From Ehretia macrophylla (lineage: Eukaryota > Streptophyta > Magnoliopsida > Boraginales > Ehretiaceae), in the NCBI GenBank assembly GCA_037974665.1, contig CM075765.1:59918247-59982246 (forward strand): 64,000 nucleotides of DNA, read 5' to 3'. This document shows, one piece after another, positions 34,976-46,800 of the stretch. Both the position numbers and the translations under genes were made by a program. Position 1 is the first letter of the stretch. Each line of letters opens with the position of its first letter. A model generated the notes under the pieces. It searched no databases and had not been told where the DNA came from. It saw only the letters and a list, made by a program, of their open reading frames with translations.

Positions 34976-35230
34976 TTATGGTTCTCTTGAAAGATCTCGC
35001 CACCAAGCGGATAGGACATATTGCCATAAGAGAAGATAAAACAAAATGAAAAGAATTTCCATGATAGAAATAGGATTAGGTTTTGGGAGGTTGACTAAGA
35101 TAAGGGTTATACTGACCCCTCCCCAACCTACAATAAGTTTATGGGGGATTCCACAATCTATATATAACTTAAGGCTCATAATGAGGCTATATCCCTCCAC
35201 ATAAAAAAAAATGACAGCCAAAGGCGCCAT
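34976..35230 (-). pseudogene. Hydrophobic ORF with a WWRDxxRE motif, possibly cox3-like
   Basis: An 84-codon frame with two hydrophobic segments (about residues 3-25 and 52-70), then WWRDLSRE at 76-83. That motif at the end of the second membrane helix is typical of cytochrome c oxidase subunit 3. The rest does not resemble plant cox3, which is very conserved, and the frame closes right after the motif. Below 34976 another hydrophobic stretch follows in a broken frame. It may be a divergent or foreign cox3 fragment, or chance. I hold the cox3 reading only weakly. Confidence 0.25.
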
Positions 35231-35775
35231 TGATTACAAATCTTACAAAACATAAAAACTACGTATCGGATAGAATTGTCTGATATTTGGACATTTTCTC
35301 ATTATAGAAAGACCTCATGGTTTACTTATATTTTCTTTGTTTTAAATGCAGTCCTTCTGTGTGTAGAACATTGGCTCCAACGTCCAATGGGTGTACCTGA
35401 CTGTTCCTAGTTTAGTTGGAACAAAAGTCACTAGCTTTCATTGGCGGGGAGCTGACTGAAGTCTCCCTAGTTGACGACAATAGTAAACCTATCACGATCG
35501 TAGTGAGTCAAATAGAAATAGAATGAATCCCCTAAATGTTCTATTTGTTTCTTTTCTCTTTAGTTTATGGAAAAGATACCCATATTGTGGTATCGGTCGT
35601 ACCTACCTAGCTGAACTCGCCCAGTCCATGGATATGAAATAGGCAAAGTGCAGTTTATTGGGAGACTATGAAACGACCTACTATACTTATACTATAGGAG
35701 GTTTTCTCACTATCATTGGTATACCCCTCCACTCAAGGCTTTTTTCTTTCTTTCTATATGCGCCCTATAAAAGTA
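35231..35775. other. NUMT spacer, nothing recognised
   Basis: Non-coding on both strands as far as I can read; no tRNA-like fold or known gene segment seen. Confidence 0.4.
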
Positions 35776-35885
35776 GAGGTTTGAAGATGCTCGACCAATA
35801 GGGAGAGGAATGAAGTTGGCTCGACAGAGGTTTGAAGTAACTCGATTGCTAAAGAGAGGAAGGTAGACGCTCGATAGAGGAAGAA
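35776..35885 (+). repeat. Dispersed mitochondrial repeat, copy A
   Basis: Contains units of the type GAAGATGCTCGACCAATAGG and GGTTTGAAGTAACTCGAT, in two loose tandem rounds. Related copies are at 54563-54660 (plus), 59390-59455 and 63388-63455 (minus). Confidence 0.7.
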
Positions 35886-38220
35886 AAGGCTCTTAGGCTA
35901 ATAACCGTTGTTCTAGAATCTAGCTAGTTCTATTTTAACTAATCCGAATCTAGGGGTTGTTCACGAATGTCTTCTTTCATAAGAGCAAGGGCTTTCGACA
36001 AAGGGCGTTGTTTTTAAGTCATTGATAGACCTCTCCTACTATACAGAAAAAGAATCCAATTATGTGCATTTTGCTGGGCTTAGCCCTCCCCACCCCTTTT
36101 CGACGTAACAATGAGAGCAATAGGCTTTACCTTTACCTCTTGGCGGAGGAGTGAATGACTCTTCTTCTTTTAGGCTAGCATGGTCTTAGAATGCACGATA
36201 GAAGTGCAGACTAAAAGCAGTTTTTCGGGATAAACCCTGTGGAATAACAAGGCATACCCTATGTCTGATTCTGACTGTCTTGCGAACCTTGCTTTAAAGT
36301 TTTCACGTGGGAAATTGATAATGTCAATAGGCATTCCATTCGAACTCCTTTTTTTTGAAAGGATAATAATAATAATACACGTCCAACTTAAACGGAAGAC
36401 GATTTTCATTAGATGCTCTCCTGGCTTGAGCAGAATAACAGCAGTTGGTAATATTCTAGGTAAGAAAGAAGCCATTGTCCCTAGTATCACGAAGAGCGTA
36501 TTAAGAATCATAGCCTGCACATTCATATTCAATATGTTTACGAATAGGACTAGTTTCTTTAAGGCGATAAGATAATCGTGGAAATTCTCTCTCTACAGGC
36601 CTTCTCTCTGCTTTGAATAGCTAACTTCCCAGACAAATAAGGTCATAGAAGGCAACCCTTAAGGGATATGATGAAGTCTCAATCGATCTTTCCCTTACCA
36701 CCGAAGCTTATGTGTTAAGGATAGAGTTATTTCACCGATACGGATAACCAACTTGAGGAAGAATACCCCAGATGAACACTTCTCTCATCCCACTACCGCA
36801 TTATCCATGTCATATTATTATACTATTATACCTGCTTGCCTTGCTACCCTTTACCTGTCTGCTCAAAACCGAAATGAATAGCCAACTCGCTTAGCTTTTC
36901 TTACCCCTGGCATTACTCACCCGAACAACTAATGTGCGTAGCCAATACACCAGCTACTCTTTCAACTCACCACCTTCGAATTAGGAAGCTCCTACCATTC
37001 ATGTTCAAAAGGCCAACTGCAGGAACAAGACCAACTGAATGCGAGTTAAATCACGAGGAGATGGGCAAGTCAAGCCTGCTAGTAGCCAGTATTCAAACTA
37101 GGGGCAAAACTCTTTCATACTTTTTTTCCATAATCATAGGAAGAGGAGAGGGAATCTCATTCTCTTTTAGGTTTTAGGAAGAGAGGCTTTAAGGCACTTG
37201 TTTGCCGGTTCGTTCGGTTCAAGGGATTGATTCCAAGTATTCTACTCGCGGCTTCGAAGGCCTACTCTTTTTAATTAAGGTCTTGTTCTCTTCTCTGAAC
37301 CGTACGGATAAGATATCTTTACTTTGCTGCCTCTTTCTCCTCTATTATTAAATCGGTTTCCTCCTTACCTTACAATATCGGTTCTTCCCTTTCCTTTAGG
37401 TTACTAAATGGTTCTCTTTGCCCCATGAGACTGAAAGGAGTGAACTCGTTCCTTATCATAGAAGTTAGTCTTGACAGACTTATCTTCTTCATCAGCTTCT
37501 GGTTCGTCACTCAAATCCTTCTTTGGAATTGAATTGCTCTCTCATAGGGCCAAAGGCCGTAGCTTCTCGAGTGTCTTCGTTATAAGAACTTCTCACTCAA
37601 TAAGACTAAGAACTACCCTTCCTCTAATGGCATGGTCTTCCTTCATCATTCCACAAAACTATAAAAATTAAAAAAAAAATATTCACTACACTGAAACCCC
37701 ATCCTAAAAAGGGGCACTCAAGCTTGAACTTACTATTTTCAATGTAAAAACCCTTGTCTACTTCTACAGACGTGTTAGTGGCTACTTTTTCTGATTCCTA
37801 TGATTCTGCGAATTCAAATGCATATGTTATTTATGATTCAGTGGATGAAAGATCGGATTATTCTATTTTAACATATCTTTCATCTGCATTTTATCTAGTG
37901 GTATCTACTGCTTAAGATTTGACTTTAGCTTCCAAACAAGAAAGAACATCCTCACTCAAAAGACGAGACTTGGAGCGAGGATCCACGCCTTCCTTTACAG
38001 ACAGGTCCGCTTCAACCACCGCTCATGGAATTGTTGAATTCATTTCCTCTGCCCTACCTGACTCACAGGCATTGGGCTCTCGCTTGTCAGTTTGGCTTTG
38101 AATTGTCAAATCCCCTCTCTCTCATTCTTTCTTGTTGGCTATAGAGCCACGGAAGAGTTAAAGGCAGATACTTCAGTTGCTTATTCGCAGGCCTATATTT
38201 TGTCTACTTCTTCAAATGTT
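35886..38220. other. NUMT spacer, no gene recognised
   Basis: Open frames of 60-120 codons at 36170-36575 and 36932-37671 overlap on both strands and show no known domain. The 120-codon minus-strand frame at 36170-36532 has one hydrophobic N-terminal stretch but no family resemblance I can name. An A-run lies at about 37669-37679. Confidence 0.4.
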
Positions 38221-38395
38221 GATTTTGGCTAATGGTTATGAAACTACAACCTCTATTGCATCCTCTACTGATGTAGAATTCTAATCAGTCCTTGGAACAA
38301 CTAGAAGCGAAACTACAACCTCTGCAGCATCCTCTACTAATGTAGAATTCTATTGCTCTAGAATCACAGACAACTTTTGGCTAATGGTTATGAAA
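38221..38395 (+). repeat. Short imperfect direct repeats
   Basis: A unit reading GAAACTACAACCTCT and then GCATCCTCTACT plus ATGTAGAATTCTA occurs at 38239-38283 and 38309-38353. A second unit, TTTTGGCTAATGGTTATGAAA, occurs at about 38223 and 38375. In frame these would give Ser/Thr-rich repeats, but a stop separates them. Confidence 0.7.
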
Positions 38396-39817
38396 ATCAA
38401 ATTGCCTTTCATCGATCGAAAGATGCTCTAGACCCGCTCACCACTCCTCTCTGGAACTATCGCAAAATGTTCTCTCCACTGCTGCCCAACTTCTCGGAAT
38501 GAGGAGGAGACACTTTGCCCATAGGGTCACAAGGGTGCAAGCAACTAGTGAAGCCTAAGCATTCATCTCAATATCATCTTTGTCAGCCCTTTCTGAGCTA
38601 TTCTCTTAACACCTTTATCAAAGCCCTCCGATCGAGTAGTAAAGACAAAGGGAAAGGATTTCTTTTAGTTTTTCATCACTATTCAAAACAAAGAAACTGA
38701 ATGAGGCTGAAGACTAAAAGAATCTTTAATTAAAGTCGAGACATCACACTATAGAGTGATCAATCATCTACTTCCAACTGCATTTCTACCACGATTTCGA
38801 TCCAAATGAGAAGCTTTGGCTAGCCGTTCACTCACCCTTGATGGTTTGCCATTTAGTTCATTCGTTGTAGCAGAGAGAATATGATGTCATTCTCAGTCGA
38901 AATTCCTTGTATGAAAATGGCATGGATGAGTTGGAGTAAATGCTAATAACATAATAGTCTTTGATATCATTATTGGCCACCCCTTTTGCTTTGACTGCTG
39001 GATTGAAAAAAAATGTCTTTTCCCTGGAAACTTTATCCTTGCCGGCGCCTGGATCAACAACAAACTAATTCTGGCAAGAATCAAATTCTCTTGTTTTGAC
39101 CAGTAGCTAAGGCAGAAGGTGAAAAGACTGGCACTGGTTCAGCCAAGGGAAAAGATTTCCTCGAAAGGAAATAGAAGGACTGGCTTACTCCATTACGTTC
39201 TTACTCGGATAACTCCCCTTGGTTGGCCTGCTTCCTGCTTTTGCCCTTGTTTCTCCGGAGAGATATGCGAGTCCTCTTAATTCTAAATTCTTTCTCATTT
39301 TTTTAATTTAAGAAAGTATTCTCCTTAATACTTAGTGTTAGCCTAACCTTTGACTTAGCTCTTGCCTACTCTTATCCTAAATATAGAAATCAATTAAGAA
39401 GGCTCTCCTTTTCTTTTGCGTAAAATAATGTGACTTCCAGCTAAAGATCGACTGCTGGGAATGCCACTACTGAAACTGGCTTTTAAACTAGCATTGACGA
39501 GCCCTATGAACTAGTATTTAGACTCTAAGGGAAGGGGCTTAAACTGAGACAGGGATTGCTACAAGGCACTGGTACTGAATAGAAAATCGAAGATAAAGAG
39601 ACTTCCATTGTTAAAGAAGGGGTACCACTCACTCCTCTTTAAGTTAATTCTTGAAGCATAGGAGTCTTTGACTCCAATTGAAGATAACTTAAGGGAGCTC
39701 GCCTGGGAATGTGAATGAATACAAAAGGGCGAAGTCGCCGAAGCGAGTCTAAAGGCCAAAGAGTAATCTTTGAAGGCTACTACGCCTCCTCACTCATAGT
39801 AGAGTGTAAGGTAGGTT
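38396..39817. other. NUMT spacer upstream of trnK, no gene recognised
   Basis: Only short overlapping frames (60-66 codons). Nothing with a known mitochondrial family signature. Confidence 0.4.
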
Positions 39818-39890
39818 TGGGTACAGTAGAACTTGAACCTAAGACCATTAGGTTAAAAGCCCAATGCTCTACCAACTGAGCTATACACCC
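39818..39890 (-). tRNA. trnK: Mitochondrial-type tRNA-Lys(UUU), NUMT copy
   Basis: A 73-nt cloverleaf on the minus strand: acceptor GGGTGTA pairs with TGTACCC through two weak pairs, D stem GCTC/GAGC, anticodon stem TTGGG/CCTAA around loop CTTTTAA, so the anticodon is UUU for lysine. The T arm (TTAGG, loop TTCAAGT, TCTAC) has a T-C mismatch and a G-T pair. Compared with the usual plant mitochondrial trnK the T arm carries several changes, mostly C-to-T or G-to-A. In mitochondria it would charge lysine; this copy lies in nuclear DNA and probably is inactive. Confidence 0.88.
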
Positions 39891-42411
39891 AAAAACAGAT
39901 GTAGTAATAAATAAGGATTGGTGTAGAAAAGAGGGCGGCCCCCTTTCTTCTCATCATATTAAAGGAGCGCGGCTTTGTATGAGGCTCGTACTGTAGAGAA
40001 AGTGAAAAAAATGTAAGGGCACGTGTTAGCACTCCTACAAGAAAATGGATGCACGTTAGCGCAACGGCTTTTGCGCCCCTTATTGAAAACTCAAAGAAAG
40101 CCCTGTATGATAAAGATGCACGAAAGCATCCAAGGGGCTTGGGCTCGAAAGCTGGCGTTACCCAAAGAGCACTTTATTAGTAAGGTTGCTTGTTTCCACT
40201 CATTGAAGATTCTATTTACAAAAGAAGGTCAACGGGGGATGCTAAAATGGCTCTAATTGAGACCATTTACGAGAAGGCGAGGCGCACTGCGCTTTTCAGC
40301 CGCCATACAGTTCGCCTTAAAGCCTTAAAGATGGAGAAATGGATGAGCTGTTATCTATGTAATTATGGTCTTTGTTGGTCGTTGTTCCAATTGAGCACTC
40401 TCTTTTATTTGTCCAATTCCGTCATACCAAACAAGACTGACTTTTTACCAACCCACGAAAGGTTGTGAGGCTGGACCAGGTACGAAGAATGAATCTATAT
40501 TTGTGCACGGAAGTTGCTGGTCGACGGCTGCTCAATTGTTCAAGCACAATGCAGTGGTCTTGGTTCCAATTCGACAAAGGTAGAATGCATAGTCGAAGGT
40601 CTGGTACAGTAGGTAGCAGGCGTGCTCGTTTTGGCTCCCGAGCGAGAATGTTAAATAGGCAATGCACCATCCTTACTACTACATACATTTTCCTTGACTT
40701 GACAGATTTATCCAATTGAACCCATACTCAAAGGTGGACCACAAGCTCAGGGCTCGACGAAACAGAAAGTATCAACATTAAGAAACTTCTTGGAATTAGC
40801 AGTGAAAGAAAGAACCCAGCATTCATTTCTTCATGAATATTCATAATTGAGTCTACTAAAAGAGGGACCAACCTTATCGTGGTGATTAGAGGACACCTCT
40901 ATTCATTCCCCTCTAATGTGATACATTTCTTCCCAATTATATGATCAAGGGGATCAGTCAGCTAGAAAGCGGGGCTATTCTTCTTCCGGGGAGACAAAGC
41001 TGTCACTTTTACTGACCGAACCCTGAGTTCGGAGGTCTTCATCAACATGTTACGAGACAAACCAGTCTTCGGTGGGTCAGGTCACTATTATTTGACTTAG
41101 AAAGGTGAACATCTGGGCAAGGGAAATCGTAATACGCCTGGTGCAAGAGGCTTTCTTTTTTCTTTTTCATGATATACCAATTAGAATTGAGGGTCCTACC
41201 TACGTACATGATTGATAGAATCACTATGTTGGGAGGGTGGTTAACTTGATGCGGGTGAGGCATGAGTGCAGCTCTGATCTTGTGGTGTATTCGTTTGGTT
41301 TGAGTAGGGCCCCTTTCTCGTTGATCAGTTTGCCTCCGCTCTATTGAAAAGTCAGAATTCTTATGGCAGTTTTGTCAACGAACGCATCTCGAGCCAGACT
41401 GACTAACCTAACCCACCCTTATGGAGGCTTTTCAATAGTTGGGTGCTCTGCTTTAGTATGATTGACGAAGGCTGGGCTAGGTTTGGTAATACCCAAAACA
41501 AATGAAAAGAGATTGGGGTGGATAGTTGGCAGTTGGCAAAGAACCTGATCCCCGCCAAAAAAAATTGAGGGAGCTGTGGTCGAACTCTAATTCTAGAAAT
41601 AAATTGAGGCCCTTTTACCAAGTCTACCATATAGAAGATGATAGAGGGTCAACTATCGTTGCTTTGCACAAGACAGTGCTGTTTCACTTCGAGTTCCTTC
41701 CTTCGTAGTCAAATCTGATGACACGCTTTGGCGATGTTACCTACCAAATAAAAGGCCTGCTAGGTGATAAAAATCGCTCAGGTCTGTGAGGACTCATACA
41801 CTCACCTACTCCTTAACTATTTAATAAAAACTTCTATCTACTGAATTCAAAAGGTGACCTGCCGGGCTATAAGATAAGATACAGCTATTGTACTACTTGA
41901 CTGGTAAGAAAGAGTTTTCATAAGAACTAGAAGACTCTTGTATGTACGGTAACCCTCTCTTCTACTACTGGTGAACTGTTGCACAGAAAGGCCAACAAAA
42001 TCAAGGCACACTTTTTCACGCGCTTAGCTTTTGCAAGCGGTCGGGCGACAAGGCCATCTTGTTCAGCTGGAACCCTAAGCCGAGAAGGTACGAATGAAGT
42101 GACGGGCCTTATAGGGGGTGGCTTTCTTGTGGTAGTAATTTTGAACATCTCTCCTATTCTCTTAGCGTGCACAATTTGCTTACATGCCACCTTAGGCACA
42201 TCTCTCTTTCTTAGTTTTACGCTGGCCTAATGAGTTTGAATGGAAGTCAATCTTTTAGTAACCGTATATAAGTAGCTATTTAGTGTATAAGCAATTCTTT
42301 AGTGGTCGTACCGAAAGGTACATACGGTGGAAGTTGGTTAAAGATGATCTTACACGGCGTTCAGAACCAGTCTTGAAGTGAATGAATTAGAAAGAATGAA
42401 GAAGTAAGGAA
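39891..42411. other. NUMT spacer between trnK and ccmB
   Basis: Open frames of 60-97 codons, mutually overlapping, without recognised families. A weak resemblance of 40460-40720 to the RNase H end of Copia elements was considered and not accepted. Confidence 0.4.
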
Positions 42412-43031
42412 ATTAGACGACTTTTTCTTGAACTATATCATAAACAGATCTTCCCCTCCATACCAATCACGAGTTTTTCTCTATTGCACTCGTATATCGT
42501 GGTAACGCCCTTAATGCTAGGTTTTGAAAAAGACTTTTCATGTTATTCCCATTTAGGTCCGATTCGGATCCCTCCGTTGTTTCCGTTTCCTTCCGCACAT
42601 TTTCCTCGAAATAAGAAAGGAGATGGTACACTTGAATTGATTTATTTAAGTGCTTATTGCTTGCCAAAAATCCTACTTCCACAATTGGTAGGTCACCGGG
42701 TTATTCAAAAAAGTCGTGTTTTCCGTGGTTTTCCCTTGTTACAACTTCCATACCAATTCAGTCAATCCGGAATGGATCGGTTAAACATTCCATTAGAAAG
42801 CATAGTCTTGACTCTTCTGTGTGGTATTCATTCTTGTTCAGCTCTTGGAATCACATGCATCAGTGCTTGGAACAGCTCGCAAAATCCAACCATTTCACCT
42901 ACTTCATTGCCCCAACCCTTTCTCATACCTCTATTGAAACAGAATGGTTTCATGTTCTTTCATCGATTGGTTATTCCTCTCCGTTCGTATCTATTTTTCC
43001 AATTTCGATCTCGATTAGTTCACAATATTGA
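42412..43031 (+). pseudogene. ccmB: ccmB, heme-export membrane subunit of cytochrome c maturation, NUMT copy
   Basis: Plant mitochondria encode CcmB, the membrane subunit of the CcmAB transporter needed for attaching heme to cytochrome c on the inner membrane. The frame reads RRLFLELYH, then YIVVTPLMLGFEKDF, GTLELIYLSAYCLPKILL, CGIHSCSALGI and ETEWFHVL, all family hallmarks, and spans 620 nt against 621 for the usual 206-codon gene. The start position reads ATT instead of ATG at 42412. One base is missing at about 42905-42925, so the last 40 or so codons are in another frame (the open frame at 42657-43031). No product can be made from it. Hydrophobic segments typical of the family remain visible. 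Confidence 0.87.
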
Positions 43032-43317
43032 ATGGCTAATTCTCTTCCAGGCCCTCAATTCGATTGTTTTCCAAGAATGTTGAGCCGGGTATGTAAGCGA
43101 TGTATCTTGGAGGAACATAAAAAAAGAAGGGCTTTCAGTTTATGCACCCCATTTTAGACTTGCAGCTATTTAAAAATCAAAATCTAAGAATCTATTTTTT
43201 AGAAGAAATAAACTATATATGTCCAATCTATAGTGGTGGTAGGACCAACCAAGATGCATGTCATTTGACCCGACCTTAGACTCTTTCTTCCTGACCTATT
43301 TGACTCTCTGGATGCAG
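43032..43317. other. Spacer between convergent ccmB and rpl10
   Basis: About 290 bp of A+T-rich sequence, no gene seen. The two genes converge here. Confidence 0.5.
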
Positions 43318-43806
43318 TTATTTAGGTTGTATTCCGATATTGAAGAGATCGAATTCCTCCTGGGAACACTTGAAACAAATATATGAACTGGTTAAATAGA
43401 AATGGAAAAGAGATATTTCCAATTCATCAAAATTATAAGCTTTTTCTACATCCATATGATCTACTAAAGTAGATCGGTGTTGACCATATAATAAAAGCAG
43501 ATATTGGTCCATGGAGTCCTCAAAAGGTAAGAACTCCAACATGTCCGATGCTTATTCGACCAAATACGATATACAAGTGGGACCTGCACTATGAGCAAGC
43601 TGTGTGAAAAACCACTTCTTTTTTCCATTTCTGAAATAACTTGGGCGAAATAGGGTTCTACTAGGGAACCATGGATTTTTGAGTTTTCGCCATTGGTTAC
43701 TGGTTGGGCCATTGGAATGGAATGAGATACGAATCTCTGGAGATTTTTCCTCTCCACTTACTCATAACAGGCTTTTCTTCTGTAGAAGACTTCTTCCGAA
43801 TGGCAT
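43318..43806 (-). pseudogene. rpl10: rpl10, mitochondrial ribosomal protein L10, NUMT copy
   Basis: A 163-codon stretch in one frame from an ATG at 43806 to a stop at 43318, the size of plant mitochondrial L10, a large-subunit stalk protein. Diagnostic runs are FHSNGPTSNQWRKLKN, WFFTQLAHSAGPTC and LLLYGQHRSTLVDHMDVEKA. Two internal stops break it: codon 15 (TGA, 43762-43764) and codon 85 (TAA, 43552-43554). Both could come from single C-to-T changes (CGA to TGA, CAA to TAA), although other origins are possible for the second. No frameshift is needed. The exact start is uncertain because the N-terminus is poorly conserved. Confidence 0.78.
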
Positions 43807-46800
43807 AATTGTCCAATACTACGTTCCTCGATCTTCAAAGAAAACTGACTCCTCCTACTCCTCATTCTCCTTTAGGATAGAATCGTCGTTGGTCCTTCTT
43901 TCACTAATAATCTTACCATTTTCTAGCAGTTCGCACGAACGAGTGAGGGATAATCCTTTCTATCACTTGCCTTTGCTTTTCACTCTCAAAGGGTCTCTCT
44001 CATCTGTAATGTGAAGCAAAGCGCATAGCACTGAAGTGAAGAAAGCTCAATAAACACAGACGAACATGATGCAGGGCATAGAATAAATGAAACCACTAAT
44101 CATTTCATAAAGCATATATGCTTGACCTTTCAAGATGCATTTTTTTTGGGTCGCTCACCAACTGACCCAGCAATGATCGATGACAAAATGGTACGAACAA
44201 ATCAAAGTCATTGGATTTGGTAGTTCTCCATTGACTTATCTCTTTACCCACTTGCATATGTTCCTAAATGGGTATGCACGTCCAGATGGGTGGGGGAGGG
44301 GGAAATGTGCCTTTCTCGATTTTTCGGCAAGAGGAGGTGAGACCCTATGCAAAGTGGTAAAGGTGTAAGACCTCCAACTTAAATGAGGGGAGTAAGGTTG
44401 ACTCCGGTTCCTTCTCCTAAAGGAAGTAAGCTACATCTTGTACGATGTAGGTCCTGGCTGCTTGCAAGTACTTGCTTGAACAAGTAGACTGGGGAAACTA
44501 CATAGGATTTCCCGCGGCATGTGTGAATGTGGTAGCTCGGAAAGGTCATTCCTATGAGTTTAGGTGGGTTCTGCTTGCCATCTCCCTGATGGAATAGATA
44601 GCTCCTACAAGGCTGGCTTCACTCCCAGCATTGAAAAAAGGCAGCCTTATGTCAATGCCCAAAGATCGTGATTTAGCTTTTGTGAGCTCCTCACTTTCTG
44701 CTAGACTAGCCCTGACACTGTAGAAGCTTTTCGGCCTATTGAAATTACAAGTTCGAACCCTTTGATAGTCTCCAAGCTTGGAGACTGAAAGTAATGAAAT
44801 TCATGTAGTCCCATGTGGCTGCTCAGTGCCTATACCAAAGAAAGTCTATCCATTGATTTCTTCTTGCCTTGCACTTTTATAAAGGGATAAAGTGACGTTA
44901 ATTGCTTAGTTTGACAGGATGACAAAGGTTGAAATTGACGTAAGGATGAGGAACGTAGTGTCACAATGGAAAAAAAGCTTCACGACCACGATCATTCTCT
45001 AAAGAAAAAGGGACCTTCTCTGGTCACTAGCACCATCTTTCTTCGATCAATTGAAGTAAGAGCCACAAGAGCCTCATGCAAAGCTATCTCGTCAGGTGAG
45101 AGCAAGAAGGCTTTTTCAGTAATTCCTGCCACTGACTAGACATCTGATAAAAACTTAAGTGTGTCTAGCCATTGATGGATCCATACCAAAATTGCTTAAA
45201 TCTAGTATAGTGTGGCTTATTTCGATGTGGAATCGGGCAAAGAACAACTTTGTGCCAGAAAATAGGATCCTTATTCCTCAGTAGCTATGGAAGGAAGGCA
45301 CACTTATAGCTTTCTTCCCTTCAAGAAAGCCAGGAAACCTTCTCTATACGAGATAGAATGGAATAGGGAACGGAAAGAGGCAAGCTCAACAAGTAATCAA
45401 GAAGCAAGTACTAGAACGAAAAGTAGAAACGGCTTGCTTAAACTAAAGGAGGTGAAGAAATTACGACTATGCAGAAGATTATTGATTCACCAGAACATGA
45501 GATATTGGAATAAAGGGATTTTTCCGGGCCTTTTGAGAATCAATCTATCACACGCTTAGAGACAGAAACATCCAAGACTAGCCCAAGAAAAGTCAAAAGA
45601 CTGAGAAGAATACCAAACTGGAGTCGAAAGAAAGGGCTTTGATCCATAGCATGAAGTAGGCCTGAGGGCTAACCTGATCCCGAGACAAAGAAGAGACTCT
45701 GAAAATAAACATGTCTTATCAGACATCAGACAAAGGGGACTTCTTCTTTTCTTTAACCACAATAGAGTTTAACTTTCCTTTCTTGTTAGCCGTTGAATCT
45801 CCTTCCCTTGAATTCGCTTCCTCCCTTTATTCAAGCTTCATCTATTTCTTTCATCGGCAAACAGGTGGGATGCATTGACACGTCTCCACCTATTAAATAG
45901 AGAGAGGGCCTCTTGCTAACGAGCGATTCAGGCTTTACATCTCTATGTTGATTTGAATATATCAAAAAAGGCAAATGCTAATCCTACAAAATCTTCGGGC
46001 TCTCCTCTAATTATGAGTTTGTCACGCTTGCCCTGCCCTAGTAGTGGAAGTGGATGAAACGTCACTTTGAATCTAAAGTAAGGTAGCATATAGCTAAGCG
46101 ATCAATCCAATGCTCTAGATTGAGAGGGAGGTGCTGCTGAGAAATCGTGGGTGCAGCGGTCCCGCTACAGCGAAGAAGCCGGCCTCTGGGGAGGAAAAAC
46201 GTTGTCGAGAGTGTTGGTTTAAAGGGGATAGCCAAGCTGCCTAAAGGCCTTAAGGGAATTGAATTGCAGGAAGGTCCAGCAAGTCAGGTAGTCCAAGAAG
46301 TCTTCTAACTGCTTGATGGCTTCTAGTTGGTACAACCCCCTCTCTCCTAATCTCGTCTATAAGAGCAGGTTCCTCCCCGCTATGCCACTGTATAGGCGTA
46401 GTCACACAAGTGAAATTGAGTGTCGAGTGGCCGCTCCTGCTTGATATTAAGAAGTTTCACTCCTCACTTGTTAAATGGAGTACTTGGTGAAGGTGTAATC
46501 ATTGAGAGACTTTCCCTCTTTTTGTCATTATACCGACTGGGACAAACCCTCTCTTTTTCATTCCCGTCTAATTCTATGTATGCTTATTCCCTTGATTCAG
46601 TAGTTTTCTTCAAGTTGGGTTGGCTACTCCTTGATTTGGGCATACAATAGGGCTAGGGGTTTGGAAGTCGGTGATGGAGTCCGCCAAGGTGAATATCCTG
46701 ACTTCTCGTTTTCTGCTGTCTTTGACTTCAGAGTTGGTGCATCTATGACCAGGCTACTCATTTCTATTCCCTCAATGGTTTGGTAATTGGCTCATCTTGG

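Noticed and set aside
36170-36575. Overlapping 120- and 104-codon frames as a gene pair
   Set aside because: They are opposite-strand images of each other with no recognised family or supporting signal.
40460-40720. Resemblance to the RNase H end of a Copia polyprotein
   Set aside because: Only a short run is suggestive, in a broken frame, with no RT or integrase nearby.
44740-44790. Possible tRNA T-arm around AAGTTCGAACCC
   Set aside because: No anticodon or acceptor arm can be paired around it.
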